From a virus, in IMG/VR virus record IMGVR_UViG_3300042868_001906, positions 1 through 41,769 of that record: a DNA stretch of 41,769 nt; one strand, 5' to 3'. The notes beneath the pieces were generated by a model. That model did no database searches. It saw only the letters and a list, made by a program, of their open reading frames with translations, and had not been told where the DNA came from. Shown one piece after another: positions 8,137-16,847 of the stretch (the first letter of the stretch is position 1; each line of letters begins with the position of its first letter). The translations under genes were made by a program, and so were the position numbers.

Positions 8137-9198
8137 TCATTCTCCGAAGAATTCATCCACCTTCTCGGCTATATAATTGACTTCAGAATCAGTCAATTCC
8201 GGATAGATCGGTAAGCTAATAACGCCTCTTGATAGCATTACGCTTGTAGAAAGCATGTCCGGCTTTGTCATACCGTTAGTTGTAGGTAAGTCACCTAGCA
8301 CATACTCATAATGACGTTTACAATCAATTCCGTTAACCATCATGTGAGTAAGCAATGAGTTACGATCAGGTAAGTACATTACAAACTTCTGATTGGCATG
8401 TGGATTATTTGTATCAGATAAGCAGGACAATGGTAACTCACTAAATCGTTCGCACCAAAATTTAGCAATCGTTTGTCTACGTATCTGCCATGCATCAATA
8501 TGTTTGACCCTGACCAACAGTTGAGCACAATCTTGCTCACTCATCTTAGAGTTAGTGCCCACATCATAGAAATCAGGTTTGTTGTTGTCTCTATACCTTG
8601 CGGCATATAGATAGAGTTTTTCATCGTTTGTTACGATAGCACCACCGTTGCCACTAGCATTTAGATTCTTAGTAGGGTCAAAACTTATTGCCATACCGCT
8701 ACCAACGTTGCCGTCCGCTACTAACCAATGCTGTGCTCCGTCAACTATAACACCGTGACTGTCTTCATATCTTGCTTCTGGCCATGGTCTACGTCCTGCA
8801 AATCCCATAAGACAATCATATATACCACTAGTTCGCGGTTCACGATTCATTATACCACATTTGTCAGTGTCACCTAGTTCAACGTCCCACCCTGCAGTCA
8901 AAAATGCATTGAGTGTTGCAGGATAAGTTAAGTTAGGTAAACGAACTTTAGGATTACCCTGCATCGTTTGTGTATGCTTAATCTTTTTGTAACGTGCAAT
9001 AATCTCTAGTGCTTGTGTTCCTGAATGCACTGTTACTGCATACTTGGTTTTAGTTTTATGCTTCAACCATTCTTCGAACGAGCGGGTATAATGCCCGTTC
9101 ATTAAAATGCCATCTTTTAATGCACGGTGTGTTGCATCTAGTAATTCTTCACCGATGTTCTTATACTGTCTTACTAGACCGAAGTGTGGTATGTTCAT
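8137..9198 (-). CDS. DegT/DnrJ/EryC1-family PLP aminotransferase
   Basis: 353 residues, normal length for sugar aminotransferases that convert keto-sugar nucleotides to amino sugars. Visible landmarks are HSGTQALE (58-65, cofactor phosphate binding), VDGAQHW (152-158, Asp for the pyridine nitrogen), SFDPTKNLNASGNGGAIVT with the Schiff-base Lys177, and a C-terminal domain with CKRHYEYV. All key residues are present. It overlaps the radical SAM gene by 4 bases (ATGA), and an NAD-dependent epimerase follows upstream, so a modified-sugar pathway is plausible. Confidence 0.92.
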   Translation of the reverse strand: MNIPHFGLVRQYKNIGEELLDATHRALKDGILMNGHYTRSFEEWLKHKTKTKYAVTVHSGTQALEIIARYKKIKHTQTMQGNPKVRLPNLTYPATLNAFLTAGWDVELGDTDKCGIMNREPRTSGIYDCLMGFAGRRPWPEARYEDSHGVIVDGAQHWLVADGNVGSGMAISFDPTKNLNASGNGGAIVTNDEKLYLYAARYRDNNKPDFYDVGTNSKMSEQDCAQLLVRVKHIDAWQIRRQTIAKFWCERFSELPLSCLSDTNNPHANQKFVMYLPDRNSLLTHMMVNGIDCKRHYEYVLGDLPTTNGMTKPDMLSTSVMLSRGVISLPIYPELTDSEVNYIAEKVDEFFGE

Positions 9199-10403
9199 TT
9201 AAGTTTGTATAGGTTGGGGTTAACATCATTTAATGATTGGCTTCGGTGTTGATCCAATAAGTCATTAAATTCAAAGTATTCTGATAATTTTTCTGTGTAA
9301 TCTACATCCTCAAAACATTTATTTTTTAATGCAGTTAGTTTATTATGAAATATAGGCTTTTGATATTTACAGTTAGTACTTACCCATTGTTCAATTAATT
9401 CCCAAGACTTAATTTTAAAATCTAACGGTAAGTTTCTTGCGTTTAGATAATCAGGGTTCTCTAGTATGATAGGGAAAAGTTCGAACGCACATCGTCGTAG
9501 TTTTCTATTAATAGATTCAAAGTATTCAAATAATTCAGTGATTCTATTTAGATTCGTTATCTGTATCACTGGCGACAATCTAATACTAATATTGTTTCCT
9601 AGACTTAATAACTTTTGTAAGTTACTATCAATCTGTGACCACTTACTTGGATATCTCAAGTACTCTTGCATATCACCGTACCCATCAATACTTGCAAAGA
9701 ATATAACAAACTTAAACTGTTTAATCATTGCATAGAATTTAGGATTAGTGTTTGTCATATTGGTGTTAAGCATTAACACAATATTCTTGCTATAACCCAA
9801 GTCAATTAATTGTTCTAGTAATTCAAAGTTCTTTTGATTAATAGTGGGCTCTCCGCCGGTGACATACAGCATTTCAATATTATCTAGCTGTTTTTCTAAG
9901 TTATCAGAAAATGTTTGAGTTTCATACCATGAGTTAATATCTACTTCAGTTAAATCATGAAACTTTGATATAGTAGTATGTGACAATTCATTAAATTCTT
10001 TTGCAAGTTGAGTGCTATTTCTAGGGTTGCAACTTCTACAGTTTAAATTGCACAAGTTACCAAACCGCAAGTCAAAGTAATGAATCTTTACATCAGCTAC
10101 AGGTTCAGTGTACTGTCTATTTTTCCACATGTCATTGTACATTATACGTTGACTTGCGCCGCCGATCTTTTCATGTTGATAGCATTGACTGCACCCATGT
10201 ACTTCCTCCCCATTCAACATCTGTGTTCTTATGTTAATGAAGTCGGTACTGTTATATATTTCTTCAATAGTATCATAACCTAAATTGTATTTTGTTCCGT
10301 CACTTTTCTTTATAAAGTCCTGTGATACACAGCAAGGTTTTATACTACCGTCAGGGTCTACTGTTAGGTTAAGCCACGGCAAAACACAAAAAGTTTTAGA
10401 CAT
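9195..10403 (-). CDS. Twitch/SPASM-like radical SAM protein
   Basis: 402 residues. It starts with a Cys-bearing segment CVLPWLNL...IKPCC (6-26) and GCSQCY (about 71-76), which in this family forms part of an auxiliary iron-sulfur site. The radical SAM signature NLCNLNCRSC (CX3CX2C, about 116-125) follows, then the TGGEP motif (about 182-186). Three more proteins of this architecture lie at 38540, 39813 and 41048. The substrate is unknown. Neighbouring sugar genes suggest glycan or small-molecule chemistry, although related enzymes modify peptides. It overlaps the downstream and upstream genes by 4 and 8 bases. Confidence 0.88.
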   Translation of the reverse strand: MSKTFCVLPWLNLTVDPDGSIKPCCVSQDFIKKSDGTKYNLGYDTIEEIYNSTDFINIRTQMLNGEEVHGCSQCYQHEKIGGASQRIMYNDMWKNRQYTEPVADVKIHYFDLRFGNLCNLNCRSCNPRNSTQLAKEFNELSHTTISKFHDLTEVDINSWYETQTFSDNLEKQLDNIEMLYVTGGEPTINQKNFELLEQLIDLGYSKNIVLMLNTNMTNTNPKFYAMIKQFKFVIFFASIDGYGDMQEYLRYPSKWSQIDSNLQKLLSLGNNISIRLSPVIQITNLNRITELFEYFESINRKLRRCAFELFPIILENPDYLNARNLPLDFKIKSWELIEQWVSTNCKYQKPIFHNKLTALKNKCFEDVDYTEKLSEYFEFNDLLDQHRSQSLNDVNPNLYKLK

Positions 10404-11367
10404 TCTTCTTTGTCCAAAAATCAGAAGTACTTAACCAATCATAATACTTTTGAAATCCTTCTTCTACATCCACTTTAGGATCGTAGCCAAAATCTCTACG
10501 AGCGGCATCAATGTTCAATGCGCCACGACTAGGAAAGTCTGCGTCTTTATCTCGTACATTGATAGTACCTTTACCTGCTAATTTAACTGCAAGATTAGCT
10601 GCATCAAGTAATGTCCTACTATGTGATTTGGTAATATTGTAAGTCTTGTTTGCGGTATTATCAGATAGTGCGGCACCAACGATACCATCTGCGGCATCCT
10701 CTACATAAGTAAAGTCTAATGTCTCCCCGGCACCATTAACATTGAGAGTGCCACCACGCATCGCCGTAAGCATGAACTTAGCGATGACACGATCCTCAAC
10801 ATCAAGTGGACCATATACAGCACTAGGTCTAATAATTGTTCCAACAAGGCCATCACGCCTGCAATAATCTCTAACAAGCCATTCTCCTGCTAATTTCATA
10901 ATACCATATTGACCTTGAGGGTTACATACTACATCTTCTGTAACATCGTCAGTGAAGTCGCCATACACCATTGAACTACTGATATACACGAACTTGCGAA
11001 CATCATATTTTTTGCTTGCTTCCAACAAGTTGAGCAACCCTTCGCTCATAACACGACTCCCCCATGCAGGATTCGCATTGACTACTTTTTGTCTTGGGAA
11101 GCTAGCCATATGAATTACAATCTCTGGCTGCTCTACATTGAAAATGTGATCTACCGATGGTGCATCACATATGTCTCTATCATATATATAACTATCTACT
11201 GCAATTTTCTTTCTACGTTCAGCCATCAAGTAATCAATTTCATCTTGGGGTATGATACCGTAGTTTGTTTTAGTATCCATAATAGATACTAGATGACCTC
11301 GGTCCTGCAGTCGCTTAACTACATTGTGACCTATGAGTCCCAATCCGCCTGTTACTAAAATGTTCAT
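10396..11367 (-). CDS. NAD-dependent epimerase/dehydratase (extended SDR)
   Basis: 323 residues. The Rossmann motif GGLGLIG is at 7-13, the YISSSMVYGD strand at about 127-136 carries the catalytic Ser/Thr region, and YGIMK (about 154-158) is the YxxxK pair. IRPSAVYGP and TFVEDAADG-like segments follow. These fit sugar-nucleotide epimerases or dehydratases; the exact sugar cannot be told. It overlaps its neighbours by 8 and 4 bases and sits with the radical SAM and DegT genes, suggesting one pathway. Confidence 0.9.
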   Translation of the reverse strand: MNILVTGGLGLIGHNVVKRLQDRGHLVSIMDTKTNYGIIPQDEIDYLMAERRKKIAVDSYIYDRDICDAPSVDHIFNVEQPEIVIHMASFPRQKVVNANPAWGSRVMSEGLLNLLEASKKYDVRKFVYISSSMVYGDFTDDVTEDVVCNPQGQYGIMKLAGEWLVRDYCRRDGLVGTIIRPSAVYGPLDVEDRVIAKFMLTAMRGGTLNVNGAGETLDFTYVEDAADGIVGAALSDNTANKTYNITKSHSRTLLDAANLAVKLAGKGTINVRDKDADFPSRGALNIDAARRDFGYDPKVDVEEGFQKYYDWLSTSDFWTKKNV

Positions 11368-11651
11368 TTAAATTTCAATTCAAAAAATGTTATTTGCTCG
11401 TCAGTGAGGTCTGCTCTTATTTGATACTTGTAACCATATGTGCTTATGTCTGCGTGACGATGCCAGCTGGGTTTTTGAATAGCATTCTCCATCACCCATT
11501 TACCTGAATCACTTTGTTGCCAATTCCAAATTGGTTCGGCAGCAAGGAGATCAGGATCATCTACATCACTCAGTCTGAATTCATGAACGATGTGTGTTGA
11601 TGTTATAATATCGCCCTTGTCAGACGGCCATATTCGCTTTGATTTGCCCAT
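11364..11651 (-). CDS. Hypothetical 95-residue protein
   Basis: A soluble Trp-rich protein (IWPSDKGDI, PIWNWQQSDSGKW) with no recognised domain. Its start lies 32 bases inside the 3' end of thyA in another frame, and its end overlaps the epimerase ATG by 4 bases. Both overlaps support a translated gene within the operon. Function unknown. Confidence 0.7.
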   Translation of the reverse strand: MGKSKRIWPSDKGDIITSTHIVHEFRLSDVDDPDLLAAEPIWNWQQSDSGKWVMENAIQKPSWHRHADISTYGYKYQIRADLTDEQITFFELKFK

Positions 11652-12519
11652 GACTCTCGTAGTTTTCTAAGTGAATGTCTTGCATTGTCATTTCAAAGAT
11701 GTTGTTCTTTTGTGAGTTCAACATCAGTGTAGGTGCGGGGAATTCAGTACGTGACAACTGTTCTTTAACTTGCTCAACGTGGTCTTTGTAGATATGAGTA
11801 TCACCCGTACTAATAATCAACTCACCTACTTTCAAACCGCAGTGATGAGCAATCAAATGAGTGAGTAACGCATAGCTACTAATGTTAAAAGGTAAGCCAA
11901 GAAACACATCCACGCTACGCTGGTACATATGACAAGATAGTTCTTTATTTTTGTTGACATAGAATTGACTCATAACATGACAAGGAGGCAATGCCATTTG
12001 ATCTAATTCACCAACGTTCCATGCACTCATAATATGTCGGCGACCATTAGGATCTTTAATCAAACCCTCAAGTAAGTTTGAAAGTTGGTCTACTTCTGTG
12101 CGGTCAACTGCGAGGCGTGTGCCACCTTTATGTGCCGGACCCATGTCTTTTTCAACCGTGTCTTTGTTCCAGTGACGCCATTGTACACCATAGACCCTGC
12201 CGAGATCACCCTCGAACTGCGCTTTCGGTTTCCAATACGGCGCAAGCGCATTCGGGGTCCAGATAGTAGTCTTGCCTTCGGCAGTACCATGGGTGAGTTC
12301 GGCCAGTCTACGTTCATCACTAGAGCCTTCAATGAACCAAAGAAGTTCACCAGCACAAGCTTTCCATGCAAGTTTCTTAGTAGTGATTGCGGGAAAGCCC
12401 CTACGCAAATCAAAGCGAAGATTACGGCCAAAAACACTATAGGTGCCAACACCAGTTCTGTCATCTTTAAGTTCTCCATTGTCTAGTATGTCTTGTAGTA
12501 AATCGTGATATTGTTTCAT
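11620..12519 (-). CDS. thyA: Thymidylate synthase
   Basis: This enzyme converts dUMP to dTMP with methylene-tetrahydrofolate. 299 residues from the ATG at 12519, beginning MKQYHDLLQ, which aligns with the MKQYLEL start of the E. coli enzyme; a TTG four codons upstream is therefore less likely. The N-terminal folate/phosphate loop DDRTGVGT (19-26), catalytic Cys180 in LPPCH, RSVDVFLGLPFNISSY and GDTHIYKDH are present, and the C-terminus ends IKANMAV. A GGAAAAG ribosome-binding site precedes the ATG, and ATGA overlaps the dihydrofolate reductase stop. Phage copies raise dTTP for genome replication. Confidence 0.97.
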   Translation of the reverse strand: MKQYHDLLQDILDNGELKDDRTGVGTYSVFGRNLRFDLRRGFPAITTKKLAWKACAGELLWFIEGSSDERRLAELTHGTAEGKTTIWTPNALAPYWKPKAQFEGDLGRVYGVQWRHWNKDTVEKDMGPAHKGGTRLAVDRTEVDQLSNLLEGLIKDPNGRRHIMSAWNVGELDQMALPPCHVMSQFYVNKNKELSCHMYQRSVDVFLGLPFNISSYALLTHLIAHHCGLKVGELIISTGDTHIYKDHVEQVKEQLSRTEFPAPTLMLNSQKNNIFEMTMQDIHLENYESHGQIKANMAV

Positions 12520-12968
12520 TTTCTTTTCCAAATTTCATATGAGTGGTCGGTATGTTCTTCTTTAAACCAACACACAAATTCTTTTTCTAATTTTACTATA
12601 TCTATAAAAGTATCACAAGTATATTTGGTAAACGTTCTTGATAAATGTATTTCGTCTATTAGATGCCAACTACTGTTAACTAACTTTGCACCGCCGATAA
12701 GCCATACATCATGCAAATCCATAGTGTCTCTGGCTGGTAAACTAGTTAGTGTAGTGATTCCATCTATATGCTGACTAGTCACTACTACGTTAATGCGATT
12801 AGGTAAAGGTTTCTTAGGTAGGCTGTCCCAGGTGTTACGTCCCATCAGTATTACTTTACCTGTAGTCAATGCCTTGAATCTTGGCAAATCGCCCTGAATG
12901 TTAGTCCAGGGCAATTTACCATCAAAGCCTATTCCTCCTTTAGGATCACAAGCTATAATTAGTTTCAT
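12516..12968 (-). CDS. Dihydrofolate reductase
   Basis: 150 residues. This enzyme reduces dihydrofolate, the by-product of ThyA, back to tetrahydrofolate. Visible motifs are IIACDPKGGIGFDGKLPW (4-21), LMGRNTWDSLP (41-51), the IGGAKL NADPH-binding loop (about 96-101) and the C-terminal half with IDEIHLSR. The gene is coupled to thyA by ATGA and to the upstream gene in the same way, so the two folate enzymes are made together. It is slightly shorter than E. coli FolA but complete. Confidence 0.95.
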   Translation of the reverse strand: MKLIIACDPKGGIGFDGKLPWTNIQGDLPRFKALTTGKVILMGRNTWDSLPKKPLPNRINVVVTSQHIDGITTLTSLPARDTMDLHDVWLIGGAKLVNSSWHLIDEIHLSRTFTKYTCDTFIDIVKLEKEFVCWFKEEHTDHSYEIWKRK

Positions 12969-13261
12969 AATTTATTCAATAACCTATCTGTCTCCGGCTG
13001 AACAGTCTCAGCAATACTTTGCACATCTAGTATAAACTCTACGCTAGTGACTTGGTCATCTAATTCATTTAGTTTTCTACTAACTGCTTCTTCTATTTGT
13101 TCTGGGTCAAGTCCTTGACTTAAAAACTTTTGGATGTTGATAGTTTGTTGTCGTTTACCTTCTAACTTGATTATCAATTTCTTAATAAACTGTATCGGTA
13201 CCTTCTGCTTTTCAACGTCTTCAAGAATGTGTTCCCACTTCTGAATAAATTCTGGGCTCAT
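12965..13261 (-). CDS. Hypothetical helical protein
   Basis: 98 residues, mostly helical and charged, for example KRQQTINIQKFLSQGLDPEQ. No catalytic motif or membrane segment is visible. It is joined to its upstream neighbour at 13261 and overlaps the dihydrofolate reductase ATG by 4 bases, so it is translated as part of the folate operon. Function unknown. Confidence 0.75.
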   Translation of the reverse strand: MSPEFIQKWEHILEDVEKQKVPIQFIKKLIIKLEGKRQQTINIQKFLSQGLDPEQIEEAVSRKLNELDDQVTSVEFILDVQSIAETVQPETDRLLNKL

Positions 13262-13926
13262 TATGCACTAACTTTTACTTTTTTGTTATATGCTCTTTTT
13301 GCCTTAGGTGCTTCAACAACAGCTTGTACGGGATCCATAGCAGCCGCTTCTTTCAACAACCGTTGAGCTTCAGCCATCAAGCCTTTAGCCTCAGCACTCA
13401 TCTTCTCAGCTTGCGCTCTAAAATTGTTTGCCAAGTCATTGTCACCTAGCGCACCGTCTGATACTTTAGAAACAGGAGGCATCTTGTCACCGCGTAGTCT
13501 ACGTGCAACATCAGCTGGGTCTTGCAAGCCACGACTTGAATCTAGTTCAGCTAATCGCTTAACAGCGTCTTCACCCTGTTTCATTTCATTCAGAATCTTG
13601 TTCAATTCATCAAGCTTGATTCTAGTGTTTGGTTGAGGTGTCATGAGGATTAAAGAAGTTTGTACTTTCTTTAATTGTCCTTCAAAGTGTAGTGTCTGTA
13701 AGATGCCCTTACCTTCTTGGGTGTATGTGCGATTTAATGCGTCCGCTAAATTTTCACTGTTCTGCCCAATATCAGATTCAATACAGCGAATCAATGGGTC
13801 ATGAATGTGTTGATTTAGTGTCTCAGTATACGATACTAAACACATGTGAGGTTCGCCCGGGACCTCTCTAAAAATAACTGCAACTTTGCGGTCGCCGTGT
13901 TTGCCTACATGTCGTAAAAAACTCAT
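13261..13926 (-). CDS. Hypothetical phage protein with coiled-coil C-terminus
   Basis: 221 residues. The N-terminal half (1-110) is globular, beginning MSFLRHVGKHGDRKVAVIF. The C-terminal third contains an Ala/Glu/Lys-rich helix (about 165-195) and ends with the basic segment KAKRAYNKKVKVSA, which could bind nucleic acid. I recall similar proteins in marine T4-like phages but know no function. A strong AGGAG ribosome-binding site precedes the ATG, and a GTTAAATAC box lies at 13954-13962. Confidence 0.8.
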   Translation of the reverse strand: MSFLRHVGKHGDRKVAVIFREVPGEPHMCLVSYTETLNQHIHDPLIRCIESDIGQNSENLADALNRTYTQEGKGILQTLHFEGQLKKVQTSLILMTPQPNTRIKLDELNKILNEMKQGEDAVKRLAELDSSRGLQDPADVARRLRGDKMPPVSKVSDGALGDNDLANNFRAQAEKMSAEAKGLMAEAQRLLKEAAAMDPVQAVVEAPKAKRAYNKKVKVSA

Positions 13927-13989
13927 ATTATTCTCCTACTAAGATTTACAAAAGTATTTAACTAGATTTCTACTAGTTAAAAAATTTAT

Positions 13990-14244
13990 TTACGACCAAT
14001 ATAATTCGTACAAAACTGCTTCTGCAGGATCTTCAAACGCAGGAAAATAACTGTCACCTGTTATAAAAAAGTCAGTAGAATCATCAGTGTATTGTACTAT
14101 CGAGACTCTACCCGAAAGTTTTGTTATGATCCACAACTTAGACTCAGGAGTCAATAATGTTTTGGCTAAAACAAAATGTTTAGGGGTATATGGTAATTGT
14201 CTATCCCCAAACCAAACTTGTGGATTAATCTCATGCTCAATCAT
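13990..14244 (-). CDS. Hypothetical 84-residue protein
   Basis: A soluble beta-rich protein starting MIEHEINPQVWFGDRQLPY and ending AVLYELYWS. No recognised domain. It overlaps the upstream gene by 4 bases (ATGA). A 63-base gap follows before the gene at 13261. Confidence 0.7.
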   Translation of the reverse strand: MIEHEINPQVWFGDRQLPYTPKHFVLAKTLLTPESKLWIITKLSGRVSIVQYTDDSTDFFITGDSYFPAFEDPAEAVLYELYWS

Positions 14245-14660
14245 TTAGTAAGTGAATCCAGCATCTTGTATTTTTCGTATGCTTCAACTACTGCAGGAGT
14301 AGTATTACGATTGCTAGGTGCTACTTCCATCCACAATCCATCACCATATTCGGCAGGATGACGGTAAGACCCACTGTATCCGTCCCCGACAAAAACCCGA
14401 GGTTGATGAATCTTGCCCGCATTATACAAACGAATTGCCAGATCCGTTACTTTCTCCAGCGGATAGTCCGTCAATACATATTGCTCAGGATTGCGTGAGT
14501 ATGGATTGCCTTGTTTATGATATGCCTCTACTACTTTGATATATCTATCAAAGTCAGGACAGTTAGTGCGAGTTACAATGAACATAACATCATCCTCGGA
14601 CACTTCGCTACGCATAAGACTCGTTAAGCATCCACCAAGACTAAGACCAATAAGTTTCAT
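14241..14660 (-). CDS. Hypothetical protein
   Basis: 139 residues. The N-terminus MKLIGLSLGGCLTSLMRSEV is hydrophobic but probably a buried strand rather than a signal. Later segments include FIVTRTNCPDFDRYI and FVGDGYSGSYRHPAEYG. No family recognised. Four-base overlaps on both sides place it in the same translational chain as 13990 and 14657. Confidence 0.75.
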   Translation of the reverse strand: MKLIGLSLGGCLTSLMRSEVSEDDVMFIVTRTNCPDFDRYIKVVEAYHKQGNPYSRNPEQYVLTDYPLEKVTDLAIRLYNAGKIHQPRVFVGDGYSGSYRHPAEYGDGLWMEVAPSNRNTTPAVVEAYEKYKMLDSLTK

Positions 14661-14908
14661 TTTTTCAGCCTATAATATATTTCAACTTTTTCAAGCAAGT
14701 CATTTAGTGCAGGGTCGCTGTCAGCCATGAACACTGCTCCCTTAAGATTTGCCCAACGTACTTGTATCTCTTGTTCTTTTTGATATGCAGGATCAATACT
14801 GTGCAACGTGCGAGAGCTAGCAGGCTCTCCCGACTTACGGGAGTAGACTGTTTTGCCTCCATCAGGTGATTCGTAAATAACTATTTCTTCACTTGACTTA
14901 ATCATCAT
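14657..14908 (-). CDS. Hypothetical 83-residue protein
   Basis: A small soluble protein (MMIKSSEEIVIYESPDGGKT...). I place the start at the ATG at 14908 (or 14905) rather than at an upstream TTG, because these ATGs overlap the end of a small membrane-protein gene (14898-15017) and would be translationally coupled to it. It has no recognised motif. Its stop overlaps the next gene by 4 bases. Confidence 0.7.
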   Translation of the reverse strand: MMIKSSEEIVIYESPDGGKTVYSRKSGEPASSRTLHSIDPAYQKEQEIQVRWANLKGAVFMADSDPALNDLLEKVEIYYRLKK

Positions 14909-15017
14909 GGTGTTTAACAGCTTTGAATCCTGACCAGAGTACTTTACCAAATGCGTATAGTACTCCGATCACTGCCGCTAATAGAACGGCATAGCCTATT
15001 GTATACAATGCTTCCAT
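14898..15017 (-). CDS. Small single-pass membrane protein (39 residues)
   Basis: A 39-codon frame beginning MEALYTIGYAVLLAAVIGVL and ending KAVKHHDD. Residues 5-24 form one hydrophobic helix, followed by a positively charged tail, giving an N-out/C-in type micropeptide. The ATG lies two bases after the VWA gene stop and is preceded by TAAGGG about seven bases upstream, a usable ribosome-binding site. Its 3' end overlaps the next ATG. The context argues for a real gene. Its role is unknown; small phage membrane proteins may act in lysis timing or superinfection control. Confidence 0.65.
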   Translation of the reverse strand: MEALYTIGYAVLLAAVIGVLYAFGKVLWSGFKAVKHHDD

Positions 15018-15019
15018 AA

Positions 15020-16309
15020 TCAACCCTTATCGTCATACAGAGCATACGTACCGAATGGGGGATTCGGATCTGGGTCACCATGAATGATCCAAGTAGTATC
15101 ACAGTAGTCTTTATCACCCCAAGAACCACAAGGGTAACCGTCAGTGAAACAGATTAGACGCTTGGGCACGTTGCCTACTTTCTTCAAGTAATCAAAGATA
15201 GCATCAAAGTCTGTACCACCGCCGCCCATTGGCTCATACGCATCAATAGTATCCATTGATTCGCTATTGAAATCTTGTGGATTATAAATGTCAGTGTCAA
15301 AGCAGAACACATGAACTTTGTAACCATCAAATGATTCCATCATGCCACCAATCTCACCCAAGAATGCTTGCGCTTGCTTGTTAGAGATAGAACCTGACAT
15401 GTCAATAGCAACGACCACATCAATTTCTTCACCGGGAGTCATGCCGGGCATGATAGCATCCATGTGCCAACTACGGCGTGATGGTCGCATCCAAGAAAAG
15501 TCTGTACGAATTGCGCTAGTCAGGTTAGTCTGAATCAGTTCACGCCAGGGCATGACTGGGTTAGTGTGTTGCTTAATAAGTCGTTCAACACCTAGAGGCA
15601 AACTACCTGCTTCTGCACTTTGAGCGGCATTAATAATTGCTTGCTTGACTTCCTGACGCACACGTTCACGTTCTTCAGGTGACATCTTAGGGCGGCCCTT
15701 GCCTTTACCTTCTTGATCTCCGTCACCATCACCTTCACCATCTTCGTCACCGTCAATGTGATCGTCAATCATCTGGTCAATCAGACTGTTAATGTCAATC
15801 TTTTGAACGTTCTTCATGAGATCATCATAGATTTCCTCGGCCGCCTTACCGTCATACTTTTGTTCGTACAAGCAAGGGACTGTAGTAATGAATTGACCAA
15901 CTTTGTGTCGCTTCAAGTCTGCATTAACTGCGTAGTCATCAGCAATGTTCCAGATTTGAGGATCACGGTGATTACGGCGACCCATGTGATCGTACACCAC
16001 GTGCAAGACTTCGTGACCCACAAGAAACTCAACCTCTTTGGGTTTGAGCATCATAATGAATCGGCTGTTGTAATAGAATTTCAAGCCGTCAGTTGCCGCA
16101 GTACTGCACCAGTCATCGGCATTAATCAATGTCAAACGAGTTGCAAGATTGCCGAAAAACGAATGACGCAATAGCAGACCGATACGTGCTGTTACCAATC
16201 GTTCACGTGCATCATGATCTACTTTTGGATCAGTGGGGCCTACAAGTTTTTCAAACTTGTCGCTTCGTGTCTTTTTCTTAGACTTAGATTTATCAATTAC
16301 TTCGCTCAT
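15020..16309 (-). CDS. VWA-domain metallopeptidase-like protein (DUF2201 type)
   Basis: 429 residues. The N-terminal part has a zincin-like HEVLHVVYDH (99-108), matching the putative metallopeptidase domain found with VWA-like domains. An acidic linker at about 180-200 is followed by a von Willebrand A fold with the MIDAS motif DMSGS (303-307), GGGGTDFDAIF and CFTDGYP. The AAA+ MoxR-type ATPase at 16848 is its usual partner; such pairs act as metal-insertion or protein-remodelling chaperones. A strong AAGGAG site and a consensus promoter (16334-16362) precede it. Confidence 0.88.
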   Translation of the reverse strand: MSEVIDKSKSKKKTRSDKFEKLVGPTDPKVDHDARERLVTARIGLLLRHSFFGNLATRLTLINADDWCSTAATDGLKFYYNSRFIMMLKPKEVEFLVGHEVLHVVYDHMGRRNHRDPQIWNIADDYAVNADLKRHKVGQFITTVPCLYEQKYDGKAAEEIYDDLMKNVQKIDINSLIDQMIDDHIDGDEDGEGDGDGDQEGKGKGRPKMSPEERERVRQEVKQAIINAAQSAEAGSLPLGVERLIKQHTNPVMPWRELIQTNLTSAIRTDFSWMRPSRRSWHMDAIMPGMTPGEEIDVVVAIDMSGSISNKQAQAFLGEIGGMMESFDGYKVHVFCFDTDIYNPQDFNSESMDTIDAYEPMGGGGTDFDAIFDYLKKVGNVPKRLICFTDGYPCGSWGDKDYCDTTWIIHGDPDPNPPFGTYALYDDKG

Positions 16310-16333
16310 ACATACTCCTTAACTGTTACTAAC

Positions 16334-16362
16334 ATTATAGCACAGGCTTGATTTATTGTCAA
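16334..16362 (-). promoter_or_regulatory. Sigma70 promoter, TTGACA-17-TATAAT, extended -10
   Basis: On the minus strand TTGACA (16357-16362) and TATAAT (16334-16339) are separated by exactly 17 bases, with TG one base before the -10. The -35 begins one base after the stop codon of the gene at 16364. It shares the block AATAATTTGACAATAAAT with the promoter before 18326. It should be strongly read by host RNA polymerase early in infection. Confidence 0.92.
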
Positions 16363-16363
16363 A

Positions 16364-16633
16364 TTATTGCAATGTGCGCTTAGGTAGATCAAGGACAGAA
16401 AGGTCCTCTTCTTCCAATTGCTCAATAGTACTTAGCAGGTCTTCTACATCTTCAACTGACAAGTCCTCAAGCAAGGATTCAATGGATACTGGATTAGACT
16501 TTTCAAAAAGACTTCCGTTCTCGGCGCTTTCAGTAATCTCTTTGATTAGTTCATCTAGTTCTTCCTGGGTGCCTTCAAAACTATCAAAACAACCGGGAGC
16601 AAACACTATTTCTAGTTTCTTCTTCTCATTCAT
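16364..16633 (-). CDS. Hypothetical acidic protein
   Basis: 89 residues, strongly acidic, with helical repeats of Glu/Leu (SIESLLEDLSVEDVEDLL). No recognised domain. It overlaps the upstream small gene by four bases. Small acidic phage proteins sometimes mimic DNA or bind host factors, but nothing specific supports that here. Confidence 0.7.
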   Translation of the reverse strand: MNEKKKLEIVFAPGCFDSFEGTQEELDELIKEITESAENGSLFEKSNPVSIESLLEDLSVEDVEDLLSTIEQLEEEDLSVLDLPKRTLQ

Positions 16634-16782
16634 AGTGACAGTCCTCGATATCCTGCATCAAATGCAATACGTGCATAAGGTGCACCTGCTTCAATAGCAT
16701 ACAAGATCATTCCTTGATCCTTAGTCAAACCTTTTGCTCGGGCACTTTGACCAAGAGCATAAAAATACTTTTTACCAGACAT
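16630..16782 (-). CDS. Small hypothetical protein (50 residues)
   Basis: The start is set at the ATG at 16782 because AAGGA lies seven bases upstream. An alternative start at 16812 would lie inside the terminator hairpin. The protein begins MSGKKYFYALGQSARAKGLT and ends AGYRGLSL; it is basic and soluble. Function unknown. It begins just beyond the MoxR terminator, so it depends on read-through or an unrecognised promoter. Confidence 0.65.
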   Translation of the reverse strand: MSGKKYFYALGQSARAKGLTKDQGMILYAIEAGAPYARIAFDAGYRGLSL

Positions 16783-16795
16783 ATCAATCCTTATT

Positions 16796-16828
16796 AAAAA
16801 AAGGGTGAGCATATTGCTACACTCACCC
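16796..16828 (-). terminator. Rho-independent terminator after MoxR gene
   Basis: On the minus strand CTCACCC (16803-16809) closes a stem with GGGTGAG (16822-16828), with a 12-base loop, followed directly by seven Ts. It lies 20 bases after the MoxR stop. Confidence 0.88.
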
Positions 16829-16847
16829 TGTAAAGCTAGTAACTGAA

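Noticed and set aside
12520-12531. TTG start for thyA giving MEKKMKQY
   Set aside because: MKQY matches the usual thymidylate synthase start, and the ATG overlaps the dihydrofolate reductase stop.
16783-16812. Upstream start (MLTLFLIRID) for the 50-residue gene
   Set aside because: It lies in the terminator hairpin; the ATG at 16782 has a good AAGGA site.
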